From contig VWZW01006249.1 in the NCBI GenBank assembly GCA_013397115.1, forward strand, positions 3,756,100 through 3,820,099: a stretch of 64,000 nt of DNA, in the 5' to 3' direction. Source of the stretch: Edolisoma coerulescens (taxonomy: Eukaryota; Chordata; Aves; Passeriformes; Campephagidae). The position numbers and the translations under genes are program-made. How positions within the stretch are numbered: position 1 is the stretch's first letter; each line of letters starts with the position of its first letter. Shown here piece after piece: positions 27,401 through 42,400 of this stretch. The notes below the pieces were generated by a model, which saw only the letters and a list, made by a program, of their open reading frames with translations, was not told the origin of the DNA and searched no databases.

Positions 27401-30400
27401 GAGTGCACTTGGCAAATCCTACTTTATGCAATTGAGTTTTTTAAGGGTAAGACACAACACATACATTGAGACAACAGCTCATTCCTACCAACTTTATCTG
27501 TACAGTTAAGTTCTAAGCGTGCACATAAAAAAACCCCTCACAGACCAGGAGCTGTCCTAGGAGAAAAAATAGAAATAAACACTTTTCCCATTTCCATGGT
27601 TTGTTCAGAACTCAGGCTGACTAATAAATCAGGTGAGTATTTGATTTTCACTGTCCTAGTATGAGGACATTGTTTTGGCTTTTATCAAATTATATCTGCA
27701 AAACCTCTAAGAATTAATAAACTTAGAAAAGGATTCTATGCAAAGTAAAGCAGATTTCCTTTGACAACACAAACTGCCTCTGCAAATTCAGTAGTTCATC
27801 TTCCATTTCAGTATGTAAGGGTAAGTTGAAACAACATCTTAGCTTACAGGATGTTACTTACCAATTAAGATCTATTCTAGTTTAAGAATCGAACATTCAT
27901 TGAAAATCTAGAATTTCAGAGATTTATAGTTTAAACTCTGAACTCAGATATTTATAATTTAAACTCATGTACCAAATAAACACGAGAACTGAAGGACATC
28001 TTAAGGAGAGAATTTTCTCCTTAAAGAATTCAGGTATTACATTTATATACAGTGTATAGCAAAAGCTTAACAGCTTTCTAATAAAGAACAAAAAACGTGC
28101 AAAGTACCATTAAACTGTGTCCTCTGCAGAGGCAGTTCTTGACAGCATTTTCAAAGGCTTAGGCAGCTAAAGACATATATTCTATATAAACCACACAGCT
28201 GGTTCCCTACACCCACAGAATCATATATACTGATAGGGTATTTTACCTCAGGAGACTGAGAGGCATAACACCAGGTGATTCTGAAGCTGGAACTGTTTCT
28301 GTATCAGTTACTGGAGTAGTAGCAGTGGTGGTATCCTCCAGAGAGCTGCTCATGAAAGATGTTGTGCTAGAAGCAGAAGGGCTGGTCGTAACTGGTGTTT
28401 GGGCTTGCTGAGACTGATCACCTTCTTCTACTTGCTGCTCCACCTCTGCAACAGAAAAAAGGACGTTACAGCAACATTCATATAATTGTGTAGATCAAAA
28501 TAGTAGCCATGGCTAAACTTTTAAAACTCAAAAATAACTATCATTATTTAGAATTCACTCCAGAGAAAGAAAGGGGTGTGGAGATTCTGCCACTAACTCA
28601 CGGACTTGTGTATAGAAACCAGACCAGGAGCTCTTGCTGTTCTCACAGCGATACAAGGTAAATAGCAAACAAACCATTTACTTATGCCAGACCTCATGAT
28701 ATTCATATTTATGGTTGTAACAGCTAGGATTACTCTCAGAACAGGCAAAAAGGGGAAGAGGTCTTAGATACAGAGCTGATTAACTATGAAGCTATTTTTA
28801 ACTCAGCTGTGTGAGTAGCATTTTTTTAAGGCTTTTGTTTGTTGGTTTAGAAGAAGTGCGAATCCTCCTGAGAAGTATATACAGTACTGCTCATTTTTAA
28901 AAGTATTAGAGACATATTAAAAACTTTTATTTCTGATTGATATGTATTCACTTCTTATTAAAATAAGAAATTAGGAAAAAGGTAAAATGTCAGTATAATA
29001 TCTATAAAACAGTAAACGGAGCTTTGCAAAATTCCTCTGTCCGATTAAGATTCCCCTGAAGTACAAGCACTACAAAATGACAAGACTATGCTAACTGTAT
29101 TATCATTGTTACTATTCATTTCAATCTAATTCTGAAAATGTACCTTGTTTAAGTCTGCCACCGAACTGGTCCTCCAGCAGCCCATGAACCACTAATTTGT
29201 AAATCATGGCTTGTGCCCGCTCCAGGTCTGCCAGCCCCAGCGCCCTCTTGATGGGCGAGCGCATGACCGCCCGTTTCACCATGTGCCGCATCAGGAACTG
29301 CAGCGCAGCTCGCATCTCCACGTCCTCGTGAACCACCGGGGAACTGGCACAGTCAGAGTTGTGACCGTTCTCTGCCAGCACTTTGGGTATTAACAGCAGC
29401 TCAGCATACTTACTACAACTAAGAAGAACACTAAGTGACTTCATAGCACCAAGATAAAGATAAGACAGCTGTACAGCTCGAATTTCTGACTGCACTATAT
29501 CGTGACTTCTTGGGGTGTGTTCATGATTCTTTTTTCTTCCTTCAGCAGGTTGGTGTTGGGATTCCATACCTAGTGTTGATGGTTCTAAAGAAAAGGAAAC
29601 AATTTCATTTTCCGACTTAGAGGTTGTAGCACCGTGTCCTTTGTTATCATCAGCACTTTGGCCTAATCGTGTATCTGATCCAACATCACCCTCCATTTTC
29701 TGGTCCATTTCCCCTTTATCTTCAGATTCATGTCTGTGTTTTTTCTCGTGTCTCTTGGTGCTTTGCTTTCCCGTATCTTCATGAATGCCAGTCAGATAGG
29801 TAAGGTCCAGCAACACAGTAGCTGTCAGCCCACGAAATCTTGCAACATCAAAAGGCAGTGGTTCACAGGGCTCCAGATTATACAATGGAGTATCACTAGG
29901 CGACCAAAAAGTTGGGAAGCTTTAATAAAAATCAGAATGACACAGGAAAAAGCAAGTGAGGGAGAGACAGGAGGAAAGCACAGGAAATAATGTAGGCAAA
30001 TAAGATGTAAAATATATTTAATAAAACAAACCAATTCTAAAAATTAAATGCCAACAGGGGAAAATGAGGTTATGATCAGAAAACAGGGAGATATGGTTTC
30101 AAAGCAAATGCAACAAAGCATACACAGGTTTTCAACAACAAGCACTGAAACCCAGAAGCCCCACAGAAGCTTTCCATTCTGTGTGGACACAGGCTCTTGA
30201 TATATCATTTATTAGAAATATGTCACAGACTTTTATTAAGAAAAACTACCTTAAAGTAAATATTATCATCACACCTGAATCTGAACAAGTATAAAAGCTT
30301 ATAAAGAAAACTTTTTAAACATTAAGGAAAAGCTTTGATTCATCTCAGTTACTCATCACCAGGAACACACTATTGATATCTCAGGCCAAAATTCTGTCTC

Positions 30401-33400
30401 TGGTGGGTCAGGACAGATTACCTGGCAAGGACAGTGACCTTCGAAAAACACAAGTCAGAAAACCTAACAGACACATTTATCTACCTGTCTATCTATATTC
30501 AGTTATATTTTCTGGTACTATTTAGGACTATTACACTTGACTAATTTTCACTTGAAGCAGGACAAAAATTCACCAGCCCATATTTCCATACACCTTGTAT
30601 TTTCCATATATCCAGCAGATAAATGACTTTTAAATCTTCCTTTTATTATCCCAAAAGTTTTCAAATCTTACAATGTAAACTTCTACCTAAAAATGAAAGC
30701 AAGCTTTAGGCCGGTTTTAATTAAGAAGGTATAAAATGAACCTAATTAAATGCTTTACCAAAAGCTTGCCTATATTCAAGTGCTGTTCCACTTCACTCAA
30801 ATAAAGCTTCAAATTGTTTTAAGGGCACTCTTACTTTAAGGCTATAATGTCACACGGGCATACTTGAAAGAATTTATATCTGGAACTAAATCAATTGCAC
30901 TTCAGTATATTTAGTTAAAGTGACAACAGCCTTTGCAAAGACAAAACAGACATAATGCTGCAACAGCTGTAAGAGTAGTGACCTCGGCTATTTCAGAATG
31001 TAATTGTAACTGGTAGGGAAAAAAACCAAACCACTGGTCAACTTCTTCAAAAGACTTCTTCAGCTATAGGCAGAAGGAGTTCAAGAAATAAGGTTCATCA
31101 AATCTTTTCCACACAAAAACACAGGCAATTCCTATGAGAGCACCAAGAAGCTCAGAGAAGCTTCATTTCAGTTTCCTTCCAGGTGCTTTCTCTTTGAATG
31201 CATGTCTGCAAGACATGGAAAAAGGAGCATCTCCTTCCAGCCTTGAGCTCTCTAAGAGAGGTGGGAGAATGAATGACCACTACTTCAAGGCAGCATTAAT
31301 TTCAATACCACTGAAGTCTAAACTTATTGATCAGCATGACTCTAATATAAAGTATATGTCACTTCTGAAGATTTCCAACCACAAACCACTACTACTAGAC
31401 TGTGAAAAGCACAGGAAATGGGCATACCTGATTGTAATCTCTGCTTCATCCCACTGGACCTTGGCAGAGGTACTGCCCTCCTTCACCACTCCCAGCAGGG
31501 TGGCATGACGGCCCGTTTGCTTGTGGACACATCGACCTCCAACTCTGAGCCCAGCATCCACTCCACCAATGACTGCTAGAACAGGCCACACCTCCACACA
31601 GAGCATCTTCAGCTGCAGCTCCGAAAGCTCCGCCAGGCCATGCCGGCTGTGCTTGCTTTTCTCCTCCTCTTTATTTTCTTTCTCCTCTCTCACCTCGTTC
31701 TCTTCTCGGCTTTGAACAGAGCGACTTTTCTTCAGTTTTTGCCCTGCCTCCTTAAGACATGTTTTGATTTTATTCAGTCTTTCCATCATTTTTTTATTGA
31801 TGCAGTGTGTCCAGCGGTCTGTGCGATGTAGGATTCGAATGAGCTGGATCGTGGCTTCTGCCAGCACTGCAGCAACAGGACTGCAGATGGGGTCACCAGG
31901 GAGCAAATCTCTTGGTGTCCCACGCATCTGCATATCACAGATCTTCACCTAAGTGTTTAAAGAGAACAGTTTACAAGTTATCTTTTCAACATACCTGAAT
32001 AAGCTCTTCTTACAAATACAGGAGTCTCCTGCTGAACAGAAATAATTACTAGCATTCTTTTTTTTCCCTTGGAATCCCTCGGAAATCCACCTTAACACTG
32101 AGCAAAGCCTCCATCCTTCAGATTCAAGGATGCCGAAATTACATATTTCATGGTTTCTCACACAAGAGTATCTAGAAATCCTAATACTACATTTTGCTGG
32201 GTGGGTTTCTGGGGAATAGAATTTTTGTGTAGAACATGAAGTCTTTACATTTATTCTAAACAATAAAATACATTTTAAATTTACAATAGATTACAGCAGT
32301 TAAAACATTGTGTATTATCAACATTGTTTTGGTCAGTAATTCAAAGCAGCACTACACAGGCTGCTATGATGAATACTGACTTCATCCCAGCCAAAATCAG
32401 TACGCCTACAGAGATGAACATTTAAGTTACCTTCTCTCCTGGGTTACTGCTATAGAACATAACACAAGGGTATAACTCAGCTGCATCCACATCTTCAAAA
32501 GCTAGTTTTGGCTCCTAGGGAAGAAACAAAACCAAACCCCCTCAATCTTAGAACACCTTAACAAGCAAAAATATGAAACATGAAAAAGTTATATCTGTAT
32601 TATAAATCTTAAAAGTACTGAAACTGCCATGTGCTTTAACTCTAATGCTTATCCATGCCATATTACCATTGCAAAAAAACCCACCAAAAAAACCAACTGA
32701 TGTTAAATACCTCTCCATTTTTACCAAAGGAAATAGTTCTTGCTTCCATATCTAACACACATGTGATGAAATCTCCTTGGGTAAAGCTTGACAGAGTCAA
32801 AGTCTGCTCTCCATTGTGATAGAGGTTGCCACTGTAGGCTCTGTAGAGCCACATATCTGAGGTAGTGCGATGGTTGAAGTCATGCACTGGCCAGCGAGAC
32901 ACTCCCACACAAGTGCCTTCATTGCCTCGGTTCTCCTTCACAATGTAGAACTAGCAGGCAAAACACACACACAGGGAAAAAAGTCAGGAATATACACTTT
33001 TACACAACAATGCAATGAAAATCTTCCTTACCCATAATGTATGTCTACTTTTAACTGTTTTTCACAGAAGCTTTGAATAAGAAAACCAGTAAGTTTATAT
33101 GGTAAAACCATAAAAAAAATCACTCCAAATGGTGTATTAAACACTGTTCTTGTCAGTCAGGCTGATATGTCTTTGTAAAATGTTTTTCTACAAAAAAATC
33201 CTAAATCTACATTATTAGGTAGGTAGGTAGGTTTTGCAAAACTGCACATGTGTGCTGACTATGGACCTTAGGGACGAGTACCGTTACCTCTAGGAATACA
33301 TAACACACGTTCAACAGTCTCCAATCTGTGTGTTGAAATATTCAAATCCCAGCACTCAAAAGCAGCCACAAACTTCCCCTTGGATTGAAAAATCACAAAA

Positions 33401-36400
33401 TGATTTAAGTTGGAGAAAATCCTTAGGATCATGGAGTCCAGCCATAAATGTAACGCTGCCATTTACTCAAGAATCTTGTCATAAGCGAAAAGCACAGGCA
33501 GCTGCTGTTAATAAATCATAGCACATTTCCAAAACAATGTGAGAGAAAGTAAGAAATACACATTTATGCAACCTACCTTCCATTGGTAACACCCAGAAGT
33601 AACTCCAGTGGATGCTAAACCATATCCTTTGCCTCCACTTCCATGAGTTAAAATCTGCCCATTCTCCACTATGCAGCACTGAGCTTTCTCAGGATCAAAG
33701 GACACTTCCTGGATGGGAAGATTCTCATCTTCATCTTCAGACTCTCCTTGCTTCTACCAGAAATAGGACAAAACATTTGTGGTAAATGTAATTCAACTGC
33801 ATTCAGTCACGAGACAAAGTACAAGCATTGTTACCTGGAGCTTCATTTCTTGTTCTTTCTCCTTTATTTGGATTGCATGTTTAGCCTGGGCTATCGGAGT
33901 CTCCCACATGCAGTCAGACAGAAGTGAGAACAATCGTTCAACAACCTGGGGCATTGGGACAAAATTCAGATCATTTTAACTCCAACATGAGGACAACATT
34001 ACCACTATATTGTTTTACTTTACCTTGTAGGTATAAACATCAAGATATTTAGTGCTCTTAGATTAAAAAATAACTACAGTGAGCCTCACTTGATTTGGAT
34101 TTTGAACAAACCTATGAAACATCTGTAAGTTTAAGAGACTTTTTGAAGAGACAGGTGGTAAAAGCTTATAAAGACCTGAGCCATTTGATCATCTTCAACG
34201 CCAGATTCACAAGCAGGTAACACAGCTTCTAGTACATGAAGTGCGAGCAGTCTAGTCCTCAGATTGCCAACCAGTGGAACTCCTGAAGATGGAAAAAAGT
34301 GTCAACAATCTTAAAATTACTTCTGCCTCAGGCCTGCCCCTGGCTCCATGCCCCCAGTGCCCCAGAGTGTCACCCCTGCACACATGTACTGCAGCTGGTG
34401 TGAACTGTTCACTACGAACATTCACCATGCCATACACGTTCTAACAGGGCTTAATTTTTGGAACTGCACTACAGAAATGCAAAGTAACCATGGAGCACAT
34501 TTTGACATGATCATACCTGAGCAACACTTCTGGGAAGCAATGTTAAGAAGGACTTCTGTCCACTTTGGAGATGCCATCTTGGACTGAATTGCTTTTGAAG
34601 ACACAACTCTACGCAGGAAAACAAGAAAGTCTCCCAGGTGTAATTCTGCTGCATGTTGCTTTCGGAGGGCAGCTAGGAAGTAAAACAAAAAGTTTCCATT
34701 TACAACCTTAATATTACAACTTGACTAGCAGTCCTGGCTACTGGCAACAACCTGTTCTGCAGGTAAAAGCACAATAATCAGTTATTACACAGTGGCTGGC
34801 TGTTAACCTTGGCTGGCTGGCACGTGCCCACCAAGCTGTGCTCTCACTCTTGCTCGTCAGCAAGACAGAGAGAGAAAATAACATTAAACTTTTGTGGGTC
34901 AAGGTAATAGAGGGAGACCTCTGTGGGAAGACCTCATATTCTAATTCCTGATTATTTTATTAGTTCATCAGCCATTGCATTATTTGTAAGCAAAGACAGT
35001 TAAAAGCACAAACAAAAACTTATGTACACTTAAAGCCAAGCTACAATTAAAAATTCTTCAAACTCAATTTCCACAGAAATCCAAAATCCCCATTAAGGGA
35101 CTGTAAGCTATGTGAGGATACCAGTATTTCAGAAAATCTTTTGTTACAGATTTTTTCAGAAGACACAGTAGTGTCACCTTCCTGCCATCCACTCAGACTA
35201 CAAAACTGTATAATACAACGCAAATACAACAATTTCCTGAATAAAGCTGTATTTATTTGTGGTTTGAAATCTAGATATTTAAATTCCTATGACCACATTT
35301 ATGAAAAACCCTACCACCAACTCATTTTTCAAGGAAAACTGTATTCTCTTCCTAATTCCAAATCCAATGAAGTAATTCTTATTCTCAGCTTGCTCCTATC
35401 CTTGGCAGCTTTGTGCATTGATTCTATACAATTCTAAACTGAGCACAAAATCATTTGACGACTTTAATCTAATTTACAGAGTTAAAAATGACCCAACAAA
35501 AACCAATACACAACAGAGTGGATGAGGACCTCAGTATTCAGTGGTTTCTTCTATTATGTTTTGTGGTATTTTAGAATTGTAACAGAAATTATGCAAGGTA
35601 ATTACCTCTGAAGTCTCTCTTCTCATTATCCCCATTCGAATCTGCCTTTTTTGATTCCACTTCACCTTCCTCACCTTCCCCTTCACCAAAGGAAGCCATC
35701 AGCATCACACCAGCTTGTGATAACAAGTTCTTCAGCTGGCTGCATAATAAATCCAGCAAAGACTGCACCACCTTTGGGCTCAGTTTATCAGCATAGGTTC
35801 TGTACACACACACAGAAGAAGCAAGAGTACTTGAGAGATGATCCAAGGAACAGTAATTGCAGCAGGTTACTCTTCCCCATCCTTCACCATAGGCTTAGAT
35901 TCCTCTTACTATTTTAACCCTATTTTTAAAACACATTAAAACTGTCTAATCTTTGGAGTCAAAGGATACATTTTCAGTACTTTCTAAGGAAAAAAGAACA
36001 ACTTTGTTAATTAATCTTAATTCCAGTGCAATTTCTAAAGATGGGGTGCTGTTTCCATGGGTTTGGGGGGCTTTTTTCGGTGGAGGATTATTGGGCATAA
36101 TAGATTAGGCAGGTAAATGCAACATATTGTACAAACACTGAACGGAAGATGCACATACTGTATATCAAACTTCAACTAGAAAATACTTCCTCCACTGGTG
36201 TTTTCTTTACTGAGTAAGACTAAATACTTAAGTATTGCTGGGACTTTGCATGCTGTCCCACAGTCTAGCAGAGACCACTATTCCTCAGAAAATTATTTCA
36301 TATTCTGGAAAGAAGCACAATGTCCTGCTCTGAGGAACTCCCACATTATCAGTATTGCTTTTACACAAATGACATTTACACAGCAACAGAAAGTCTCATC

Positions 36401-39400
36401 ACATCAACTGAACACACTTACATACAAAACTGAAGTAGCAAAGTGGGGATTACTAAAATACAGTGTTTACAGACCACAAAGCTGTGACAATTTGGGTCCA
36501 AACACTCACAACTGAAAAATGCTTGTTAGTCTTACGTGCATCTTTCCCATGAATAACGCGACTACTCTTTCCCCTGCCCCAATTTCACTTACGTACTTCT
36601 GAGGAACACTTATTGTCCTAATGAAAGCTCACGCAAAATTTTTCAAGGGTGCTGATAAGCTCAGTGATGAAGTTTCTCAAAAGCAAGGGACACTCACCCT
36701 GTGGTAATAGCCAGGATCTGCAGTAGTCTCGTGCTGGCTACTTTCAAAGCTGTGCTGAGCTGAGAAATCCCAGTTTTGGGCAGCAGCTGCAGGGGCTGTC
36801 CTAACATGGTGTCTGTGCCACACAGCTGGGACAGCACATTCAGCAGCCCAGTGGAAATGGCCAAAGAGACATCAACGGGCTGATAGTGTACGCTGAGAGC
36901 AAAGACTGTCACCAACAGAAGACGCTGTTGTGCTTCTGAGATTAAAATAAAGTTGTTTTTAATTAATAAGATGTTCAGAGTAAGAACACTAAGACAGAAG
37001 AACAGCAGATTATTTTTAAAATACAATTTAATTAATTAAATTATCAAAGAAAGAGTGAGTCTTGTCACACACTTTAAGGTCATCCTTCTGATGAACCACT
37101 GCACTCATCTTTAACTCAATCTAACTCTGTGTCAAAATCGTCCAAGGAAGAGTAGCACACAGATCTAGTTTGTGGTATAAATGCTCTGAGGCGAAATCTC
37201 AAACCAGAATCTTCTCTCTAAGGTAAGGATAACTGGGCAAAATACTTCATTCTTCATTTGTATGTCACATTGTTTCTCAAAGTGAAACAACAAAACAACC
37301 CAGGTAAGAATGGCTATTGGGTTCTACCAATAAATGCAGATTTCTCTCTTTTAGGAAAAGAAGTCAGGCAGGTAATTCAGTGAATTCTGGTCGCTAATAT
37401 CCAAGTCTGCCTTGGTAAACATACGAGCTGTTGTACTGTGTATTAGAGAACATCTGGTTTGTAAATCTGCTTTTCGCTTACCTATGTGATGCTTATTAGC
37501 TTGCAGAGCTCTTTCTAACGTAGCAGATAATTGCTGGTAAATTTTGTGCACAGCCACCTGGATTTCAATTTGAATACTCCTCTTGGCTGCTCTGATACCA
37601 TCCTAGGCCGACAAACAAATAGATACTATAAGAACTGAGACATTTTTATCACTGGGTTATTGAAACAGCAGAAACTGCTGAAGTACACACCTGGTAGTGA
37701 TGCAATCTCACACTCTCCCCTTTGGCCCCTGCATGTCCTACAGTGCCCAGACCAAAGCAGCCAGCAAGAAACTGGAGTCTAACAGAAGTAAGCAGTGAAG
37801 AAGACTGAAATCCTGGTACTTGGCGACTTCCGATTAACGGCACACAGCCTTTTTCCTCCATCCCTGACAGAAGCACTAAAATCTGATGAAGTGCTTCCAG
37901 ACGAAGCTAAAAATAAAGGCAGGCAAAAGACAATACTAAGTAAGTAGTCAGTACCCTTAGAAATTGAAACTGGATCATACTGAACTGTAAGCAAGGATGA
38001 TTGGGGTCACTGTTTGCTCCTTGACATATTTTTTTAAAAGGGAATACTTCCAGTTTTGTTTTAGAGTTTATTTACATAGAGTTCCCAGTTCCAGTTAAGA
38101 CATGTAACAGAAAAGAAAGAAAAATGTCTTCAATATTTAGAATTTTAAAAAACTAGGTGGAATTAAAAAAAAAAAATCCTTTAATGAACATAATGTAGGA
38201 AGAATAAGAAGAGTTGTTAAGCTGAAATTTACCTCAGCCCTCAACTGCTGCTGCTCCATTGCAATTATTGATGCTTGTGGACTGGTGGACATACTTTCCT
38301 CTGGTTCCTTAAATCCTGGGGAGTTTCCCACATCTCCACTTACAAAACTGACAGCATTTTCAATCAAGGTATGAACTCCAAGGGATCTTGAGAGATCAAA
38401 ATCGGACTCAACAAATGAGTAGGAGGATGTGTATAACCAATCTCTGCTGTGTTTCAGTCGAACCCACGAGTCACTTAGAGATTCCATTTGACTGTGTATT
38501 GCTCCTAAAGATACACACAGGGAAGTCTCATCAGTTCCAATTCAGGTAACGTATTTTGGCTGTAGGTAAAGACTGAGCTGCTGCTACTGATAGAGGTGGA
38601 AAATGAATATTCATGTTAATTATACCATGCATTAAGCAACTTAGAGCAAAACACTTGATTTAAATTTACAGCAATTTCCCTAAAGAAAAGGCTGTATTTC
38701 TTTTAAATGTTAAGCACTATTGCAACACGCTGCCACGTGAAAAAACAAAAAGAAGCCACTCAAACTGCTCAGCTTAAAGCTAGAACACTGAATAAAAAAT
38801 GCTTTGCAGCTACATGACAAAACAGTAAAGAAAAGATTTTCTACCAACATAAATTATGTGCTTAGATATTTACTTTGAGGTTTAAACATAAAGCAAGAGT
38901 GGTTTTGGTTTTAATTAAGCCACTAAATTTCATAGCTTTGAAAAAGCACAATGTTATTTTGAATGAAATAATTACAGAACTCATGACTGCGGAAGAGAAC
39001 GGAAAATTTTTTAGACTAATGGAGAACATTTACTTTGACTCAAGATAGATACATGTATATTAACCACTATCTAGAGTAAGTGTTAGATCTCTATGTCATC
39101 TGGCAGTTTCCCAAGTCTATTTTCAAGTGTTTCTTATGACATCAGCATGTCACTACCTGAAACTTTACTGCCACTAATAAATGGACTTCTTCAAATGAGC
39201 ATCAGTCATCAGTCTGCAGCACTGGAATTTATCACCATAGGTTTGACCTCATTTCCAAGATAGTTTTGCTAGAACTCTCTCCCTGGCACAAATGAGTGCC
39301 ATGCCACTCAAGTCATAACTTCATTAGCAGTTAATTGATAGGCATCAGTCAGTATTTTTCTCCTTTTGTAAGTGCTGTTTGCCCGCTTAGAGCCATGCAA

Positions 39401-42400
39401 AATACTACAAGAGGGCACACCCTGCTGAGAAAAACTTCCCATCTGTACAGAGAGGCAGTATCTGGAAACCTTTGTGGAAACCTAAACTATGTTTAAATTC
39501 ACTTTGAAATTTTAGTCTGGATTATTTATATAATGTACAAAGATGTTTAAATATTTATCTACCTTTGGAGAAGCGCAACCTGCTCACAGTACTCGTACAA
39601 ATCTATATGACTTCAGTTTTAAACACCTTTCTGCAGGGTATCAGCCTCAAACATTATTAAACATAGCCATTTTGAGGGAACAGTCACACAAATTCATAGG
39701 AATTCATCTGCTCAAAGCTTGCTTTCATCAGTAAGGCTAAGTTTCAATGGTAACAGCCAGATCCAAATTTCAGGACCCCCTTTAAACGCTGCCTACCTAC
39801 AGCAGCTGCTCATACGAACAAGCAAAGACAGACACAGAGGTTTTGAACAGGGGCTAACTTTCCTAGCAACCTACACAACTTTTTCCTGAAGTAAAGGCAA
39901 AATGCTGTTATTTGGCCAATGAATCAGCACCTGCAGGCCACAATTGGCACCTTCATGCAATTTAAAAACTCAAAATACTGTGAAATTTTGCTTCTCTTTT
40001 GTAAACCAGGTTACCTTCACTTAGTTGCCAAAAATTCATTTGTCAGGGCTATGAATGATGAAAATCCCATTTTGTTTTCAGTCAATAGTGTTAATGTGCA
40101 TTTGCACAGCATTCCTTACACTTGCTACTAAGCAGACTGCTATGGCTTCAGAAAGAACCATCACAGTATTTAGGTCATACAGACTCAAGTTTATTTTGGA
40201 TAATGCAAAGATTAAGTTCAAACACTGCTTTTCAAGGTGCAATCTAATTTCCTAATCTCTGCTGCTTTATCTAACACAGTAAGACTACATGGTTTACAGA
40301 GAACAACCTATTTTGTCATGAAAAAACTTAAAAAAATTCTGTTACTCAATTTTACAATTTATACCTGGCAATAATATTGAAAACAAAAGTAAAGACAGAT
40401 CATCTTACTCTAATTTTAACATTAATTCTTAGAATAGTTGCTTTAAAGCTTTTCTGTAAAATCAAAGTTACATGGGGAAATGGCAGGTGAGAAACATAAG
40501 ATAAATAAGACAGAACAGAATAAATAGCTGCTAAAATACTTGGTTTCATGTAGGAAGCAGTTTCTTGGCAAGTGCATGGTGAACAAAGCCCAGGGGAGAG
40601 GATAATGAAGCCTCAGATTACCCACAGGAAGCACAGCTAAATCATTTCCAAGTCCACAAAATGTTGCCTACACAGCAACAGCTCTTTCAAAAACCCCCAT
40701 AAGCCCTCCAGCCTTTACACAGCAGGAGAGCTCCAAGCACCCCACAGTGACTTCAGCTTCCTCCCCTCCACTGCCCCACACTGCACTATGCCACAGCACA
40801 GAATCAAAGCATTTGTAAAGAAACAAAAACCAATTCCAGTGTCTTAAACCATAAGCTAAAGGAGACTTTTCATGGATTTACAGGAACATCAGAAGAAAAT
40901 TTCGTTTTGATAGGCAACAAATCTTCTAAGAAAGAAACCCAACCAAGTATTAATAAAACCCTAAATTATTTCATATTTGAAGAAATTATGAGCTCTTAGC
41001 TAATTGTTTTAGTACAAAATGCAAGAATGTTTAAATGTAAGACCAATGTAAAATTGTTTCTAATTTGGAGAAAAATACAACGATTATGAGTTACAGATTA
41101 AATGTAAAACAACAGAAGTTATAATTGAAAGGACAGAGTTTAAACACAAATATGTCAGAAATCAAAGGAGCATACTTCAAAACTAAAAACATTTAACAAT
41201 TAGGGCACAGAGACCTAAAAATAATTTTTTTCCTCTTAATGATATTATGTATCAGTAGAAGAATCAAGTGTATGACTACGTTGAGCTCAGCTTGGTTCTG
41301 TGTAACATCAATCACACAGAACTGATTGCAGCACAGCGCTTCCAGAAGCCTCTACAATCACATGAACAGAGCTGCACGGACGAATAAACCTGAAGCTTAT
41401 AGTAAAAAAAAAAAAAGTTCACTTGTCCTTATAAGCCAGCTTGTAATAATGAGTTTTCTAAATGAATGTGGCACAGCTGCAATGCACACTTTATGAAACA
41501 AAAAATATGTAGGGAAGCTATAGAAACAAAAAATAAACATGCCATCAGTTACTTGCTTGAAGCTCTTCTTTTTTCTGGGGCTCAACTGGCCAAAAAGGAG
41601 TAAATACACTATACCACACAAGAATCAGAAGACAAAAGCAGACATTTGAAACAGAAGGTAACATATGCATAAAATCTATGCCTCATATTATTCTGACTTA
41701 AACAATCAGTCTCAATACAATACATCAGCAGCACGGTACGTGGAAAAAATATTTACACTTGTTTTGAATTAGTATAGCCTAGATAACAGTCTTTCTAAAT
41801 TCTCTACCTTCAAAGAAAAAAGAAATAATCCCCTTTAGCACTGCTGTATGCATTCACGTGTGTATTCTTGGATGTTCAAGCCCCTTCCTTAAGCACAATC
41901 TGTCAATTTTCAAAGGCAGAATTCACTACTGCAGGTACATTAAAATATTCCAATTCCATTTGGATTTCATTTCAGTTGCGGCTTTTTTTGGAGTAGCCCA
42001 GCTGTATTAGTAAGGCAGAACAGTACACACAAGCACACCGAAATTCACTGAGTTAAGATGTACGTGGTGAAAAGCCAAGGGGGGAGGACTCTCACTGATC
42101 TGTAGCTATGTTTGTGACTGTACTGCTGGCTGTGCTCTCCTTACTGCTGTGTACCTAACACTGTACACAACAGGTACAACATCTGCAGGCAGACTCTCTG
42201 GATCTGCAAAATTGAAAGAATTCATCTAAGCAACAGAAAAAACAAAGGGCTTAGATACAAGGGGAAAACAACAATGGGCTGCTCATCATCCCTTACTGCA
42301 AAATTACTCAAAAAGACTTCTTCTGTAGGGATGGAAGGAAAAGTTCACTAATTCAGAAATAACTGAATAATAGCAAGGAACAAGATGCTCAAAGGATTCT

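Noticed and set aside
28215..28235. cacagaatcat motif resembling the CR1 end
   Set aside because: Only about ten bases match and no neighbouring CR1 pattern follows.
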